From contig CAWICN010000001.1 of the NCBI GenBank assembly GCA_963834725.1, positions 496,001 through 560,000 on the forward strand: DNA of 64,000 nt, in the 5' to 3' direction. This DNA is from PALSA-693 sp963834725 (GTDB taxonomy: Bacteria; Actinomycetota; Acidimicrobiia; Acidimicrobiales; Palsa-688). The first letter of the stretch is position 1. Every line of letters begins with the position of its first letter. A program made the position numbers and the translations under genes. A model generated the notes under the pieces. That model worked only from the letters and a program-made list of their open reading frames with translations, was not told the DNA's origin and searched no databases. Below, piece after piece: positions 8,868-17,793 of the stretch.

Positions 8868-9575
8868 TCAAACTCCTTCGAGATTCAATTCCCCTAGACC
8901 GACATGACACGACAACAGGGCGACGAAATAGATACATTCGGACCCCAGGGTGCGTCCCCGCCGGGAAGCATAGACTGACCTGGCTGAGGAGTCCAGTAAA
9001 GATGCTCGGGTGGGTGTGCAGTCCCTGGACACGACCTCCTCCGGGCCAAGTAAGTGGTGCCCGAGCGGCTCTCGAGAGTGGCGTTCCCGCGGTAGAGCGG
9101 TGTCGAGGCGGCGCCTGGTCGCGCTGTAGACGAAATAGATCCCGGCCAGAGCCATGGGGATCAGCCACAGCCAGCTCAGCGCCACCGCGGTGCCGACGCC
9201 GGCGACCAGGATGCCCGAGTAGATCGGGTGGCGGACCAGGTGGTAGGGACCACTGGTCACCAGTTCCGGATCGTCCTTCTCGGTCATCGGGGTGCCCCAG
9301 TTGCGCCCGATGTGCACGCGGGCGCAGATCGCAAACCCTAGCCCGAGAGCGAAGAGGATGAGCCCGAGGCCAGCACGCCACAGATCCGTGTTGAGGCCGT
9401 GGCCCCGAAGGGCTCCCAAACGAATCAGCAGGATCACCGCGACGACGATCACCGCCCGGATACGCAACTCGCGGGACCACGGGACGCGGCCCCGCCTCAT
9501 AGAAAACGCTGCTACCAGCCAGTACAACCAGAACGTCGCCCATCCGACGGCGAAGACGAGCTCGACCGCTCTCAT
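8868..9575 (-). CDS. Isoprenylcysteine carboxyl methyltransferase-like membrane protein, C-terminus possibly frameshifted
   Basis: The first ~150 residues contain several membrane helices and the ICMT/PEMT signature GRNWGTPMTEKDDPELVTSGPY plus LVRHPIYSGIL, which form the SAM and substrate site of this family. The expected C-terminal part (a helix then FGxxYxAYRRRVP-like) is absent in this frame, which instead becomes arginine-rich after YSATRRRL. A neighbouring frame does read TLESRSGTTYLARRRSCPG, close to the expected motif, and stops at 8894. I suspect a one-base indel near 9100, either natural or an assembly error. Confidence 0.65.
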   Translation of the reverse strand: MRAVELVFAVGWATFWLYWLVAAFSMRRGRVPWSRELRIRAVIVVAVILLIRLGALRGHGLNTDLWRAGLGLILFALGLGFAICARVHIGRNWGTPMTEKDDPELVTSGPYHLVRHPIYSGILVAGVGTAVALSWLWLIPMALAGIYFVYSATRRRLDTALPRERHSREPLGHHLLGPEEVVSRDCTPTRASLLDSSARSVYASRRGRTLGSECIYFVALLSCHVGLGELNLEGV

Positions 9576-9602
9576 CGGGGCTCATCCTTCCACAGGCGAC
9601 TG

Positions 9603-9651
9603 ATGACGCAAGAAAGCAAGGGCGGCGGATGACCCAAGAAAGGGAAGGGCG
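9603..9651. repeat. Imperfect tandem duplication between two genes
   Basis: Two imperfect copies of about 26 bases, each beginning GATGACNCAAGAAAG, fill the gap between the CinA-like gene and the ICMT-like gene. Weak example of the junction repeats seen elsewhere in the window. Confidence 0.6.
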
Positions 9652-10137
9652 TCAGGCCAGGCATTCGTTTAGTAGTCCGAGCGCCGCCGCCGCAAAGGTG
9701 ACCATGTTTACGGTTCGATCCTCGGAACCCGTGAGCAGATGCCGGGTCGATTCTGCCGGCCCCGTGACGGCGACCCAGACATGGCCCGGCGGATCGCCAT
9801 AGGGGCTGCCGGCCGGCCCAGCCGCTCCGCTCTCGCCGATCGCCCACGTGGTCTCGAGCCTGGCCGCTGCCGCGTGGGCCAGATACAAGGCAAATTCCTC
9901 GGTCTCGCCCTGGAAACCGGGCGGGACGGCCACTGCGCCGGCGAGCAAGGCCTGGTTGGCCACACGGGTATAGGTGATCGTGCCGCCGACGTAGTACGCC
10001 GAGGCCCCAGGGATGGACAGCAGCGAGGCCGAGATCAGGCCTCCGCACGAACTCTCGGCCACGGCGATCGTTGCCCGCCGCTCCCGAAGCTGGCGCGCCG
10101 CGCTCTCGGCCAGAGCGGTGAGCTGGGTAGCAAACAT
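9652..10137 (-). CDS. CinA C-terminal domain protein (nicotinamide-nucleotide amidase-like)
   Basis: 161 residues corresponding to the stand-alone CinA-C/PncC domain. Family hallmarks are TIAVAESSCGGLISASLLSI with the catalytic Ser in ESSCGG (usually ESCTGG), YYVGGTITYTRVANQALL, AIGESGAAGPAG and GHVWVAVTGP. The family deamidates NMN to nicotinate mononucleotide. The canonical ESCTGG is altered to ESSCGG, so activity is likely but not certain. It has no N-terminal COG1058 domain, as is common. It is a monocistronic minus-strand gene, divergent from 10311. Confidence 0.83.
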   Translation of the reverse strand: MFATQLTALAESAARQLRERRATIAVAESSCGGLISASLLSIPGASAYYVGGTITYTRVANQALLAGAVAVPPGFQGETEEFALYLAHAAAARLETTWAIGESGAAGPAGSPYGDPPGHVWVAVTGPAESTRHLLTGSEDRTVNMVTFAAAALGLLNECLA

Positions 10138-10310
10138 CTCCGCAGTCTTGTCGTTTCTTGTGACGGTGGTCGGCCCCGTGGCGGCGGTCGGCCGAAGCCT
10201 ACGACGATGGTGCTGGCGGACAAAGGAGCAGCGGGTATCGGGTCGACAGAGGTCGTCCCGAGATTCCTGTGAGCAGCACCGGCCGGGTGACCTAACGTCG
10301 GCGCATCCGT

Positions 10311-11504
10311 ATGTTCACCATCGAGACCGCTGATCTGTGCACCGGGCCGATCATCCCGCTGGCCGCCGAATACGCCTCGGAGGCCGACGAGACCCGCACC
10401 GTCAACCCCGCGGTCCTGACCGCCGTTCGCCAGTCGGAGCTGCTGGCCCTGTCGGCCAGTCCCCGGATCGGAGGCCTCGGGGCGACGATCGGCACCATCG
10501 GGCGCGAGCTCGAGGCGCTCGCTGGCGCGTGCGCTTCGACGGCCTGGTGCGTGTGGAACCACCTGTGCGTCTTCCATCTCTTCTGCGGCGTCCTGGGGCC
10601 CGACCACGCCAAACTCCTGGCCGAAATCGTTGACCGGCACGAATGGGTGTGCTTTCCGGCGGGCGCGGGCAGCGGCATCCTCGCTACCGACCAGGGTGAC
10701 GCGGTCCTGTTAACCGGTCAAGGTGCGTTCGGGTCCGGGGCCCGCTACGCCGACTGGGCCGGCGTGGCGTTCGCCATGGCTGGTCCCGACGGAAGCGCCC
10801 GGCGACCGCTCGAGCTGTGCTTCACCGTCGTCCGCCTCGACGAGCCAGGCGTTTCTGTCGACGCCACGTGGGACGGCGCCGCGCTCCGGGCCTCGTCGAC
10901 CGACGACGTGCATTACCGAGGGGTGGCCGTGCCCGTCGCTCGATGCGCGCCGTGGTACGGCGCTGACCGGGCCATCAAGCTCCGCGAAGCGGATGCGCCG
11001 ATGATCGACCGCCGCTATCGCGAGGACTGGGTGGGCCTGTCGGCGCTGTGGCTCAGCGCCATGGCGTGCGGTGTGGTCGCCGCGGCCCTCGACGACCTGG
11101 TCGAAGAGGTCGGTGGGCGCCGGGCGATCATGGGCCGTGCGATGGCTGAGCTCCCCGGAGTGCATTTCAACTTCGGCCGGGCCGCGGCCGCGCTCCTCGG
11201 TGCTCGCGCCGCGGTGGCCGAGGGCTGTGCCGCCGTCGACCGCCGCATTGCGGCCAGCGTCGTCCCCAGCGAGGGCGACGAGCTGCAGCAGGCCGCTCGG
11301 GCCGCCTTCGCCCTCGACGCCTGCAATCAGGCGATGCAGCACCTGTTGAAGGTGGCGGGCGGGAACGGCCTGCGCCAACGGCATCCCTTCGAGCGCCGGT
11401 ACCGCGATTTCCAGGCCATGCCCCTGCACATCAACGCCCATGAGGACCGCGTCAGCGAGCGGCTGGGCCGGCACCTGCTCGGCCTGCCTGTCGACCCGTT
11501 CTGA
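10311..11504 (+). CDS. Acyl-CoA dehydrogenase-fold flavin monooxygenase (HsaA-like)
   Basis: 397 residues. The fold is that of group D flavin monooxygenases and acyl-CoA dehydrogenases: a helical N-domain (RELEALAGACASTAWCVWNHLCVF), a beta-domain (GQGAFGSGARYADWAG) and a C-terminal helical bundle ending in RYRDFQAMPLHINAHEDRVSERLGRHLLG. The ACASTAW motif is typical of HsaA/pigment-hydroxylase-type members that use reduced flavin from a separate reductase. No reductase gene is next to it. It resembles the gene at 12876 in architecture, and the two flank the putative selenoprotein. Confidence 0.75.
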   Translation: MFTIETADLCTGPIIPLAAEYASEADETRTVNPAVLTAVRQSELLALSASPRIGGLGATIGTIGRELEALAGACASTAWCVWNHLCVFHLFCGVLGPDHAKLLAEIVDRHEWVCFPAGAGSGILATDQGDAVLLTGQGAFGSGARYADWAGVAFAMAGPDGSARRPLELCFTVVRLDEPGVSVDATWDGAALRASSTDDVHYRGVAVPVARCAPWYGADRAIKLREADAPMIDRRYREDWVGLSALWLSAMACGVVAAALDDLVEEVGGRRAIMGRAMAELPGVHFNFGRAAAALLGARAAVAEGCAAVDRRIAASVVPSEGDELQQAARAAFALDACNQAMQHLLKVAGGNGLRQRHPFERRYRDFQAMPLHINAHEDRVSERLGRHLLGLPVDPF

Positions 11505-11680
11505 TCGCGTCGCACCGGTCGCCCTCTCCACACCAGGCCTCCATCTTCGGGATGGCATCACGAAGCCAGCATCGGAGGCGGACCTTGTCGGCGAACGGCA
11601 TCCAAACGTGATCCACGAGTGGTCCCAACCGCCGAGCGTGCGAACGGGGGGAGGCCCTGACTCCCGGCTAACGTGACGGC

Positions 11681-12733
11681 ATGCTGCTCGACACGCTAAC
11701 GGTCGACCCGGCTGAGCTCGAGGCGCGCACCGGATGGGTGGCCAAGCCGGAGGGTCTCTGCAAAGGTGACCGCTGCGTTCCGGTGCCCGGCGGCACGAGC
11801 GGGCCGCTCGATGTCCGGGTGCTCTCGGAGCGACTCGGCATGCCGCTGCTCCAGGACGAGGGCACCGGTATGTGGGCGCTCGGACCGGAGTCCGGTGGCC
11901 GGGCGCTGACCAGCGCGGTCGCCCCCGATCTGGAGCTCCCCGACGTCGACGGAAACCCCTTCCGGCTGTCCTCGCTGCGGGGACGCAAGGTGCTGCTCGT
12001 CGCCTGGGCCTCCTGGTGAGGCTGCCGTCTCGACCTGCCCGTGTGGCAGGCGTTGCGGAGCGAGCTGTATCCCGACGGCCTCGAGATCGTCACCGTCGCG
12101 CTCGACACCGGTGGGGCCGAGGCAGCGCGGCCCTCGATCGAGGCGGCGAGCCCTGAACACCCCTCCCTGATCGACCAGGCGCACGTCACCGACGAGCTGT
12201 TCGGCTTTGTCAACGTCCCGAACGGCGTCTGGATCGACGAGGATGGCATGCTCGTGCGCCCGGCTGAGCCGGCCTGGCCACCGAGGGAGCCGAACGCCGC
12301 CCGCTACACCGACATCCCCGAGGACACCCCGCAACGCCTCAAGGACATGCTCGCTGAGGCCCGCCGAATCCCCTCGGACCCGGCCCGCTACGTGGCCGCA
12401 CTGCGGGACTGGGTGGAAAAAGGGGCGCAGAGCCCGTACGCGCTGTCCCCCGACGAGGTGGTCGCCCGATCTCAGCCCCGACCACCCGAGCACGCCCGGG
12501 CCGCTGCCGCCTTCGAGCTCGGCCAGCATCGGTGGCGCGAGGGAGACCACGACGGCGCCGTCCGCTGGTTCCGGGAGGCGCACCGGCTTCACCCGGACAA
12601 CTGGACCTACAAGCGTCAGGCGTGGTCGTTCGCCGATCCGCTCCAGGGTCCCACCGACCTCTACGACAGCGACTGGCTGAGCGACATCCGGGCCATCGGC
12701 CCCGAGAACTACTACCCTCCGCTATCCCTTTGA
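11681..12733 (+). CDS. Redoxin-domain selenoprotein candidate with in-frame TGA (Sec113)
   Basis: One continuous frame of 351 codons is interrupted only by TGA at 12017-12019. Upstream the protein ends KVLLVAWASW; downstream it continues GCRLDLPVWQALRSELYPDG, so the TGA sits where thioredoxin/TlpA/AhpC-fold proteins have the peroxidatic or resolving Cys of a WCxC-like site. Read through, it is a 350-residue protein: an N-terminal segment with GLCKGDRCVPVP, a redoxin domain (PDLELPDVDGNPFRLSSLRG, then EIVTVALDTGG, HPSLIDQAH, FGFVNVPNGVWIDEDG), and a C-terminal TPR-like helical part (AAAFELGQHRWREGDHDGAVRWF). A bSECIS-like hairpin follows the TGA. Redoxin selenoproteins are an established group; the Sec reading here is inference. 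Alternatives are a point mutation of TGC or a sequencing error. Confidence 0.8.
12020..12050 (+). promoter_or_regulatory. Candidate bacterial SECIS hairpin
   Basis: CCTGCC (12034-12039) pairs with GGCAGG (12045-12050) around a five-base loop CGTGT whose second base is G. The loop begins 21 bases after the TGA, within the roughly 16-37 base window and with the early loop G described for bacterial SECIS elements. It lies inside the coding sequence, as expected in bacteria. Confidence 0.65.
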
Positions 12734-12800
12734 GCAACCGCCTACGGGGTACGGTTGCGGCCGTGCCCCTCGACAGGATCCATGTAGTGAACCGCGTCCC

Positions 12801-12855
12801 TCCTCTCCCCGCTGTCCCTCTCCCCGCTGTCCCTCTCCCCGCTGTCCCTCTCCCC
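12801..12855. repeat. Tandem repeat, 15-base unit x3-4, before ACAD-like gene
   Basis: Three complete copies of CTCTCCCCGCTGTCC and a partial fourth fill the gap between the selenoprotein candidate and the next gene, ending 20 bases before its ATG. In one frame they encode PAVPLPAVPLP, but no ORF of substance uses it. Confidence 0.93.
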
Positions 12856-12875
12856 ATTGACGCGGTGTAGCGAAC

Positions 12876-14030
12876 ATGGACATCGTCGGGGTCGCACGGT
12901 CGCTGCGTCCGTTGGTACAGGCTCACGCCGACGATGCGGAGCGTAACCGCCGCCAGTCGCCTGAGGTCGTGTCGGCGATGGCCCGGGCGGGGCTGTTCCG
13001 GTTGGCCGCGCCGCGGGCGTACGGAGGGCTCGAGGCCGACCCCCTCACCATGATCCGGGCCATCGAGGCCATCTCGGATGCCGACGGGGCGACCGGCTGG
13101 ACGCTGATGATCGGCATCGAAACGGTCGGGATCGCCCTGGCGGCCCTCCCTCCGTCGAGCGCGGCCACCCTGCTTGGTGGGCGTCCTGACAGCGTCTTCG
13201 CCGGTGCGCTGAACCCGCTCGGACGCGCCGTGGAGGTTGAGGGTGGTCTGCTGGTGCGCGGGCGGTGGCCCTACGCCAGCGGCTGCCAGACCGCGGACCA
13301 CTTCTGGGGCGGCTGCCTGCTCACCGACCCTGGGGGCGAGCCGCGTCGCGTGGACGGCCAACGCATCAGCCGCCAGATCGTCGCTCCTCGCGACTCGTAC
13401 CAGGTGGTGGAGACGTGGGACGCGTCCGGGCTTCGCGGTTCGGGTTCGCACGATGTCCTGATCGCCGACCTGTTCGTGCCCAACGACTTCGTCACCGACG
13501 TCGACGGAACCGGGATGCGGGTCGACACGCCGCTCTTCCGTCTCCCGGTCCGCAGCAGACTGGCGTTCAACAAGGTCGGGGTGGCGACCGGTATCGCTCG
13601 GGCCGCGCTGGATGCCTTCGAGCGGCTGGCCAACGACAAGACGCCGTTCCGAGAGATCGAGCTGCTGCGCGAGCGACCCCAGGCTCAGCTGGCCATGGCC
13701 GAAGCCGAAGCCCGCCTGGGGGCGGCCCGAGCCTACGTGTTCGAGACGGTGGGCGAGATGTGGGCAGCGACCTGCGCCGGTCGTCCGGTCACCCTGCGGG
13801 ACCAGGCCCGGGTGAGGCTCGCTTGCTCCCACTGCTGCGCTGAAGCCGTCCATGCGGTCGACCTCGTGGCCGCCCAAGCGGGGATTACCGCCAGCTTTCC
13901 ATCGTCGCCGCTCGAGCGGGCGGTCCGGGACGTACGGGTGGTGCAGCAACACGCGATGGTGGCGCCCAGCGCCATCGCCGCGGCCGGACGAGTCCTGCTC
14001 GGCCTCGATCCGGGCTACCGTCTGTTCTGA
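12876..14030 (+). CDS. Acyl-CoA dehydrogenase-fold flavin monooxygenase (HsaA-like)
   Basis: 384 residues, starting MDIVGVARSLRPLVQAHADDAERNRRQ. The N-domain has GLFRLAAPRAYGGLEADP and AISDADGATGWTLMIG, the beta-domain WPYASGCQTADHFWGG and WDASGLRGSGSHDV, and the C-terminal bundle HCCAEAVHAVDLVAAQAG with RAVRDVRVVQQHAMV. SGLRGTGSHD-type motifs and the AxGW region are shared with HsaA and related flavin-dependent hydroxylases and with non-canonical acyl-CoA dehydrogenases. No Glu is evident in the catalytic IYEGT position. Same strand and probably the same transcript as the selenoprotein candidate. Confidence 0.78.
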   Translation: MDIVGVARSLRPLVQAHADDAERNRRQSPEVVSAMARAGLFRLAAPRAYGGLEADPLTMIRAIEAISDADGATGWTLMIGIETVGIALAALPPSSAATLLGGRPDSVFAGALNPLGRAVEVEGGLLVRGRWPYASGCQTADHFWGGCLLTDPGGEPRRVDGQRISRQIVAPRDSYQVVETWDASGLRGSGSHDVLIADLFVPNDFVTDVDGTGMRVDTPLFRLPVRSRLAFNKVGVATGIARAALDAFERLANDKTPFREIELLRERPQAQLAMAEAEARLGAARAYVFETVGEMWAATCAGRPVTLRDQARVRLACSHCCAEAVHAVDLVAAQAGITASFPSSPLERAVRDVRVVQQHAMVAPSAIAAAGRVLLGLDPGYRLF

Positions 14031-14061
14031 CCTTGCTGTTCATCGGCAAACTCCGTGCCCG

Positions 14062-14106
14062 ACTGCTACATGCCCTGCCGCTACATGCCGCGCCGCTACA
14101 TGCCCG
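14062..14106. repeat. Tandem repeat, 15-base period x3, at the stop codon of the ABC gene
   Basis: Three 15-base units each containing GCTACATGCC. The innermost unit carries the minus-strand stop codon (14096-14098) and last Met codon of the ABC transporter gene; the others look like copies of that terminus placed beyond it. Confidence 0.9.
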
Positions 14107-16066
14107 GACCGCGCGGGAACCCGCCCCGGCCTCCCATGGGGCCGCCCGCGAATCCTCCTCTACCTCCCATGGGCCCGGCGCCAACCGGCGACGACGTCAT
14201 TTCATCCACGTCGGTAACCGCCGAGCGGAACTGTGAGTCGTACAGCTCGAAGTACGCGCCGCGGGCCGCCAGCAGCTCCTCGTGGGTTCCTTGCTCCACA
14301 ATGCGGCCGCCGTCCATCATCAAGATATGGTCAGCGTCGCGGATCGTCGACAACCGGTGGGCGATGACGAAGCTGGTGCGGCGCGACCGAAGCGCGGCCA
14401 TGGCATGCTGAACCAGCACCTCAGTGCGGGTGTCCACCGAGCTGGTGGCCTCGTCCAGGATGAGGATCGAGGGGTCGGACAGGAACGCCCGGGCGATGGT
14501 CAGTAGCTGCTTCTCGCCGGCGCTAAGGTTCCCGCCCTCCTCGTCGATATGCGTGTCATAACCGTCGGGAAGGGTGTGGACGAAGTGGTCCACGTGCGCC
14601 ATCCGGGCGGCGGCCATGATCTCGTCTTCGGTGGCGTCGACCCGCCCGTAGGCAATGTTGTCGCGGATGGTGCCTTCGAACAGCCAGGTGTCCTGCAGCA
14701 CCATGCCCAGCTTCGAGCGCAGCTCCTCCCGGGTCATGGCCCGGATATCGACGCCGTCGAGGCTGATCGACCCGGAGTCGATCTCGTAGAACCGCATGAT
14801 GAGGTTGACCAGGGTGGTCTTGCCCGCGCCGGTGGGGCCGACAATGGCAATCGTCTGGCCCGGCTCGGCGGTGAACGACAGATCCTGGATCAAAGGTTTG
14901 GCCGGGTCGTACGAGAAACAGACGTCCTGAAACTCGACGCGGCCCGAGACCGCAGGCAGCTCGGCCGCCGGATAGGGATCGGGGCTTTGCTCCTCGGCGT
15001 CGAGCAGAGCGAAGACCCGCTCGGCGGATGCCAGGCCCGATTGGAACAAGTTCATTTGCCCGCCGATCATGGTCAGAGGCTGCGTGAACTGGCGGGAGTA
15101 CTGGATGAACGCCTGAATATCGCCGATCGATATGGCCCCCGCCGCTACCCGCAAAGCACCGACGACCGCGATGACCACATAGTTGAGGTTGCCGAGGAGC
15201 ATCATCCCCGGCTGCAGGAGCCCGGCCATGAACTGGGCGCGGAAGGATGCCTCGAACAACTCGTCATTGGTGGGAACGAAGCGGTCCTCGGCCTCCCCCT
15301 GACGGTCGAACGCCTTCAACACGGCGTGCCCCGTGAACGCCTCCTCCACCTGGCCGTTGAGTATGCCGGTGGTGGTCCACTGGGCGATGAAGCGCTTTCG
15401 GGAGCGGCGCAACACCAGACGCATCATCACCATGGAGAGGGGGATCAGCGTCAGGGCGCACGCGGCCAGGAGCGGCGAGATCCACAGCATCATGATGGTC
15501 ACACCGATCAACGTGAGAACGGCATTGAGCATCTGACTGCTGCCCATCTGCACACTCTGGGCGATGTTGTCGATGTCGTTGGTCACCCGGCTCATGAGGT
15601 CACCGCGCGGCGTTCTGTCCACATAGCTGAGGGTCAGCTGGTGCACCTTGTCCTCCACGTCGCGCCGCAACGCGGACATGCTGCGCTGGACGACGCCGGC
15701 CATGATGTAGGCCACCAACCAGCTGAGGAGGGCGCCGGCCACGTAGACAGAGGTCGCCGCGCCCAGGGCCCGGCCCAGGGCGTCGAAGTTGACCCCGGAC
15801 GGGGCGGACAGCCCCTTGACCAGAACGTCGGTGGCATCGCCGAGCAGCTTCGGCCCGGAGACGGTGAAAGCCACGCTGATGGCGGTCAGCCCGACCGACA
15901 GAATCAGCCGCGAGCGTTCTGGCCCCAGCCGGGCCAGCAATCGGCGGGCGGTCGCAGTCGCGTTCTCCGAGGTCGTGATCGGTGGGGGGCTGCCCATCCA
16001 GCCGCGCGACAGCATCTGGTCCCGGGTCGCGACCCGTTCGCCGGAAGCCGGGCCGGGGATGGTCAT
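14096..16066 (-). CDS. ABC exporter half-transporter, canonical ATPase site
   Basis: 656 residues from ATG 16066, overlapping the TGA of the upstream half-transporter (ATGA). It has an N-terminal transmembrane domain of about six helices (EKVHQL-type coupling region, LMSRVTNDIDNIAQS) and a C-terminal nucleotide-binding domain: Walker A VGPTGAGKTTLVN, signature LSAGEKQLL (variant of LSGGQ), Walker B ILILDEATSSVD with the catalytic Glu, and the H-loop IAHRLS. The C-terminal tail has two GGPMGGRGGF-type glycine-rich repeats of no known function. It should form a heterodimer with the product at 16063-17793 and export lipophilic compounds, under TetR control. Confidence 0.88.
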   Translation of the reverse strand: MTIPGPASGERVATRDQMLSRGWMGSPPPITTSENATATARRLLARLGPERSRLILSVGLTAISVAFTVSGPKLLGDATDVLVKGLSAPSGVNFDALGRALGAATSVYVAGALLSWLVAYIMAGVVQRSMSALRRDVEDKVHQLTLSYVDRTPRGDLMSRVTNDIDNIAQSVQMGSSQMLNAVLTLIGVTIMMLWISPLLAACALTLIPLSMVMMRLVLRRSRKRFIAQWTTTGILNGQVEEAFTGHAVLKAFDRQGEAEDRFVPTNDELFEASFRAQFMAGLLQPGMMLLGNLNYVVIAVVGALRVAAGAISIGDIQAFIQYSRQFTQPLTMIGGQMNLFQSGLASAERVFALLDAEEQSPDPYPAAELPAVSGRVEFQDVCFSYDPAKPLIQDLSFTAEPGQTIAIVGPTGAGKTTLVNLIMRFYEIDSGSISLDGVDIRAMTREELRSKLGMVLQDTWLFEGTIRDNIAYGRVDATEDEIMAAARMAHVDHFVHTLPDGYDTHIDEEGGNLSAGEKQLLTIARAFLSDPSILILDEATSSVDTRTEVLVQHAMAALRSRRTSFVIAHRLSTIRDADHILMMDGGRIVEQGTHEELLAARGAYFELYDSQFRSAVTDVDEMTSSPVGAGPMGGRGGFAGGPMGGRGGFPRGPGM

Positions 16067-17793
16067 GCTGCTTGCTCCGTGCTCAGCTGGGAATTGACGA
16101 TCTCGGCATAGGTGGGGCAGCTGTCGAGCAGCTCCCAGTGGCTGCCCAGGCCCACGCAGTGACCGTCCTCTAAGACGAGGATCCGGTCCGCGCTCATGAT
16201 GGTGGAGATGCGCTGCGCCACGATCACGACCGTCGAGTCCCTGGTGTAGGGGATCAGCGCCTCGCGCAGGCGGGCGTCGGTCGCGAGGTCGAGCGCCGAG
16301 AAGGAGTCGTCGAAGAGGTAGATCTCCGGTTTCCGGATCAGGGCCCGGGCGATGGCCAGCCGCTGGCGCTGGCCGCCGGACACGTTGGTGCCTCCCTGGT
16401 GGATTTGAGCCTCCAGCCCGCCGGGCATGGCCCGGACGAAGTCGGCAGCCTGGGCGACCGTCAGCGCTTCCCACATCTCATCTTCGGTCGCGTCTGCCTT
16501 GCCGTGACGCAAATTGCTGGCCACCGTGCCAGAGAACAGGTAGGGCTTCTGGGGCACCAGGCCAACCCGCCGTGACAGGTCAGAGTGGGACAGGTCGCGC
16601 ACGTCCACCCCGTCGACGCAGACGGCGCCCGAGCTCACGTCGACCAGACGGGCGATCAGATTGATCAACGTCGTCTTACCGGCCCCGGTGCTCCCCACAA
16701 TGGCGGTGGTCTGGCCCCCGGACGCCCCGAAGGATATGTCTTCCAGCACCGGCGCGATGGCCCCTGGATAGCGGAACTCGACTTGCCGTAGCTCCAGGGC
16801 CCCGACGGCCCGGATGTGAGTGGCGGGGACGAGCGGAGGAACCACCGAGGAGTCGGTGTCGAGCACCTGCATGATCCGGCCACTTGCCACCGAAGCTCGG
16901 GGAATCATCATGAACATGAACACGGTCTGCATCAGGCCCATAAGCACCTGGGTGATGTAGCCGATGAACGCGATGAGAGAGCCGAGGGACATCTGGTGGC
17001 TGTTGATCAGGTGACCGCCGAACCACACGATGGCCACGCCGGTCAGGTTCTGTACCAGCATCACGACCGGGAACATGACCGCCATGAGGCGGCCGGTCGT
17101 GAGCGCGGTGGCGGTCAGCTCGGCGTTCGCCTGGCCGAAGCGCTGGCGCTCCGCCCTCTCCCGCACAAAGGCTCGCACGACCCGCATGCCGGCGATCTGC
17201 TCCCGGAGCACCTGGTTGACGTCGTCGATACGGTCTTGCATGGCCATGAATGCGGGGTGCATCCGGGAAAGGAGGATCGCCATGGTGACGACCAGTATCG
17301 GGATGGCGGCGACCAGCACCCAGGCCAACTGGGCGTTCTCTCTGAACGCCATATAGGTCCCGAAGATGACCAGCGCGGGGGACATGACCGCTTGAGTGCA
17401 GGTCATCAGCACCGCCATCTGCACCTGCTGGACGTCGTTGGTCACCCGGGTGATCAACGTGGGTGCCCCGAAGGTGGTCATCTCTCGAGCCGAGAGGCTC
17501 ATCACCTTGTGGAACAGGTCTCGTCGCACGTCTCGCCCGACGCTCATCGACGACCTGGCCCCGAAGTAGATACCGCCGGTCATGCACACCGCCTGGCCCA
17601 GGGTGACCAGCAACATCACCGCACCGGTCGACCACACGTAGGCGGTGTCGTGCTTCAAGACCCCGTTGTTGATGATGTCGCCGCTGATCCGGGGCAGGTA
17701 CAGGATCAAGACAGCCGCCGCGCACTGAAACGCGACCACGGCCGCCAGCAGCCCGTAGATCCTGGGCAGGTAGGTCTTCAGCAGGCGTATCAT
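16063..17793 (-). CDS. ABC exporter half-transporter, degenerate ATPase site
   Basis: 576 residues with the same layout: transmembrane domain (LITRVTNDVQQVQ marks the coupling region) and an ATPase domain with Walker A VGSTGAGKTTLIN, a canonical signature VSGGQRQRLAIARAL, and Walker B EIYLFDDSFSALD, where Asp replaces the catalytic Glu. This asymmetry, with one canonical and one degenerate site, is the hallmark of heterodimeric exporters such as TM287/288 (family knowledge). Its ATG overlaps the TetR stop codon (ATGA), so regulator and both half-transporters form one operon. Confidence 0.88.
   Translation of the reverse strand: MIRLLKTYLPRIYGLLAAVVAFQCAAAVLILYLPRISGDIINNGVLKHDTAYVWSTGAVMLLVTLGQAVCMTGGIYFGARSSMSVGRDVRRDLFHKVMSLSAREMTTFGAPTLITRVTNDVQQVQMAVLMTCTQAVMSPALVIFGTYMAFRENAQLAWVLVAAIPILVVTMAILLSRMHPAFMAMQDRIDDVNQVLREQIAGMRVVRAFVRERAERQRFGQANAELTATALTTGRLMAVMFPVVMLVQNLTGVAIVWFGGHLINSHQMSLGSLIAFIGYITQVLMGLMQTVFMFMMIPRASVASGRIMQVLDTDSSVVPPLVPATHIRAVGALELRQVEFRYPGAIAPVLEDISFGASGGQTTAIVGSTGAGKTTLINLIARLVDVSSGAVCVDGVDVRDLSHSDLSRRVGLVPQKPYLFSGTVASNLRHGKADATEDEMWEALTVAQAADFVRAMPGGLEAQIHQGGTNVSGGQRQRLAIARALIRKPEIYLFDDSFSALDLATDARLREALIPYTRDSTVVIVAQRISTIMSADRILVLEDGHCVGLGSHWELLDSCPTYAEIVNSQLSTEQAA

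Noticed and set aside
7525..9585. Single 686-residue minus-strand ORF covering two genes
   Set aside because: Its first ~240 residues are out of frame with the ICMT-like gene and make no sense; the signal peptide and ribosome site at 8865 define the real beta-helix start.
9712..9730. tRNA-like GGTTCGATCC
   Set aside because: It is within the CinA-like gene and has no matching acceptor or anticodon stem.
12041..12733. Separate gene starting at GTG 12041 after the TGA
   Set aside because: It would begin in the middle of the redoxin domain and inside the predicted hairpin loop, with no ribosome site. A continuous protein with Sec is the better explanation.
16066..16474. N-terminal extension of the second ABC gene into the first
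   Set aside because: The extension is the other frame of the upstream ABC gene; the ATGA overlap at 16066 gives a normal start.
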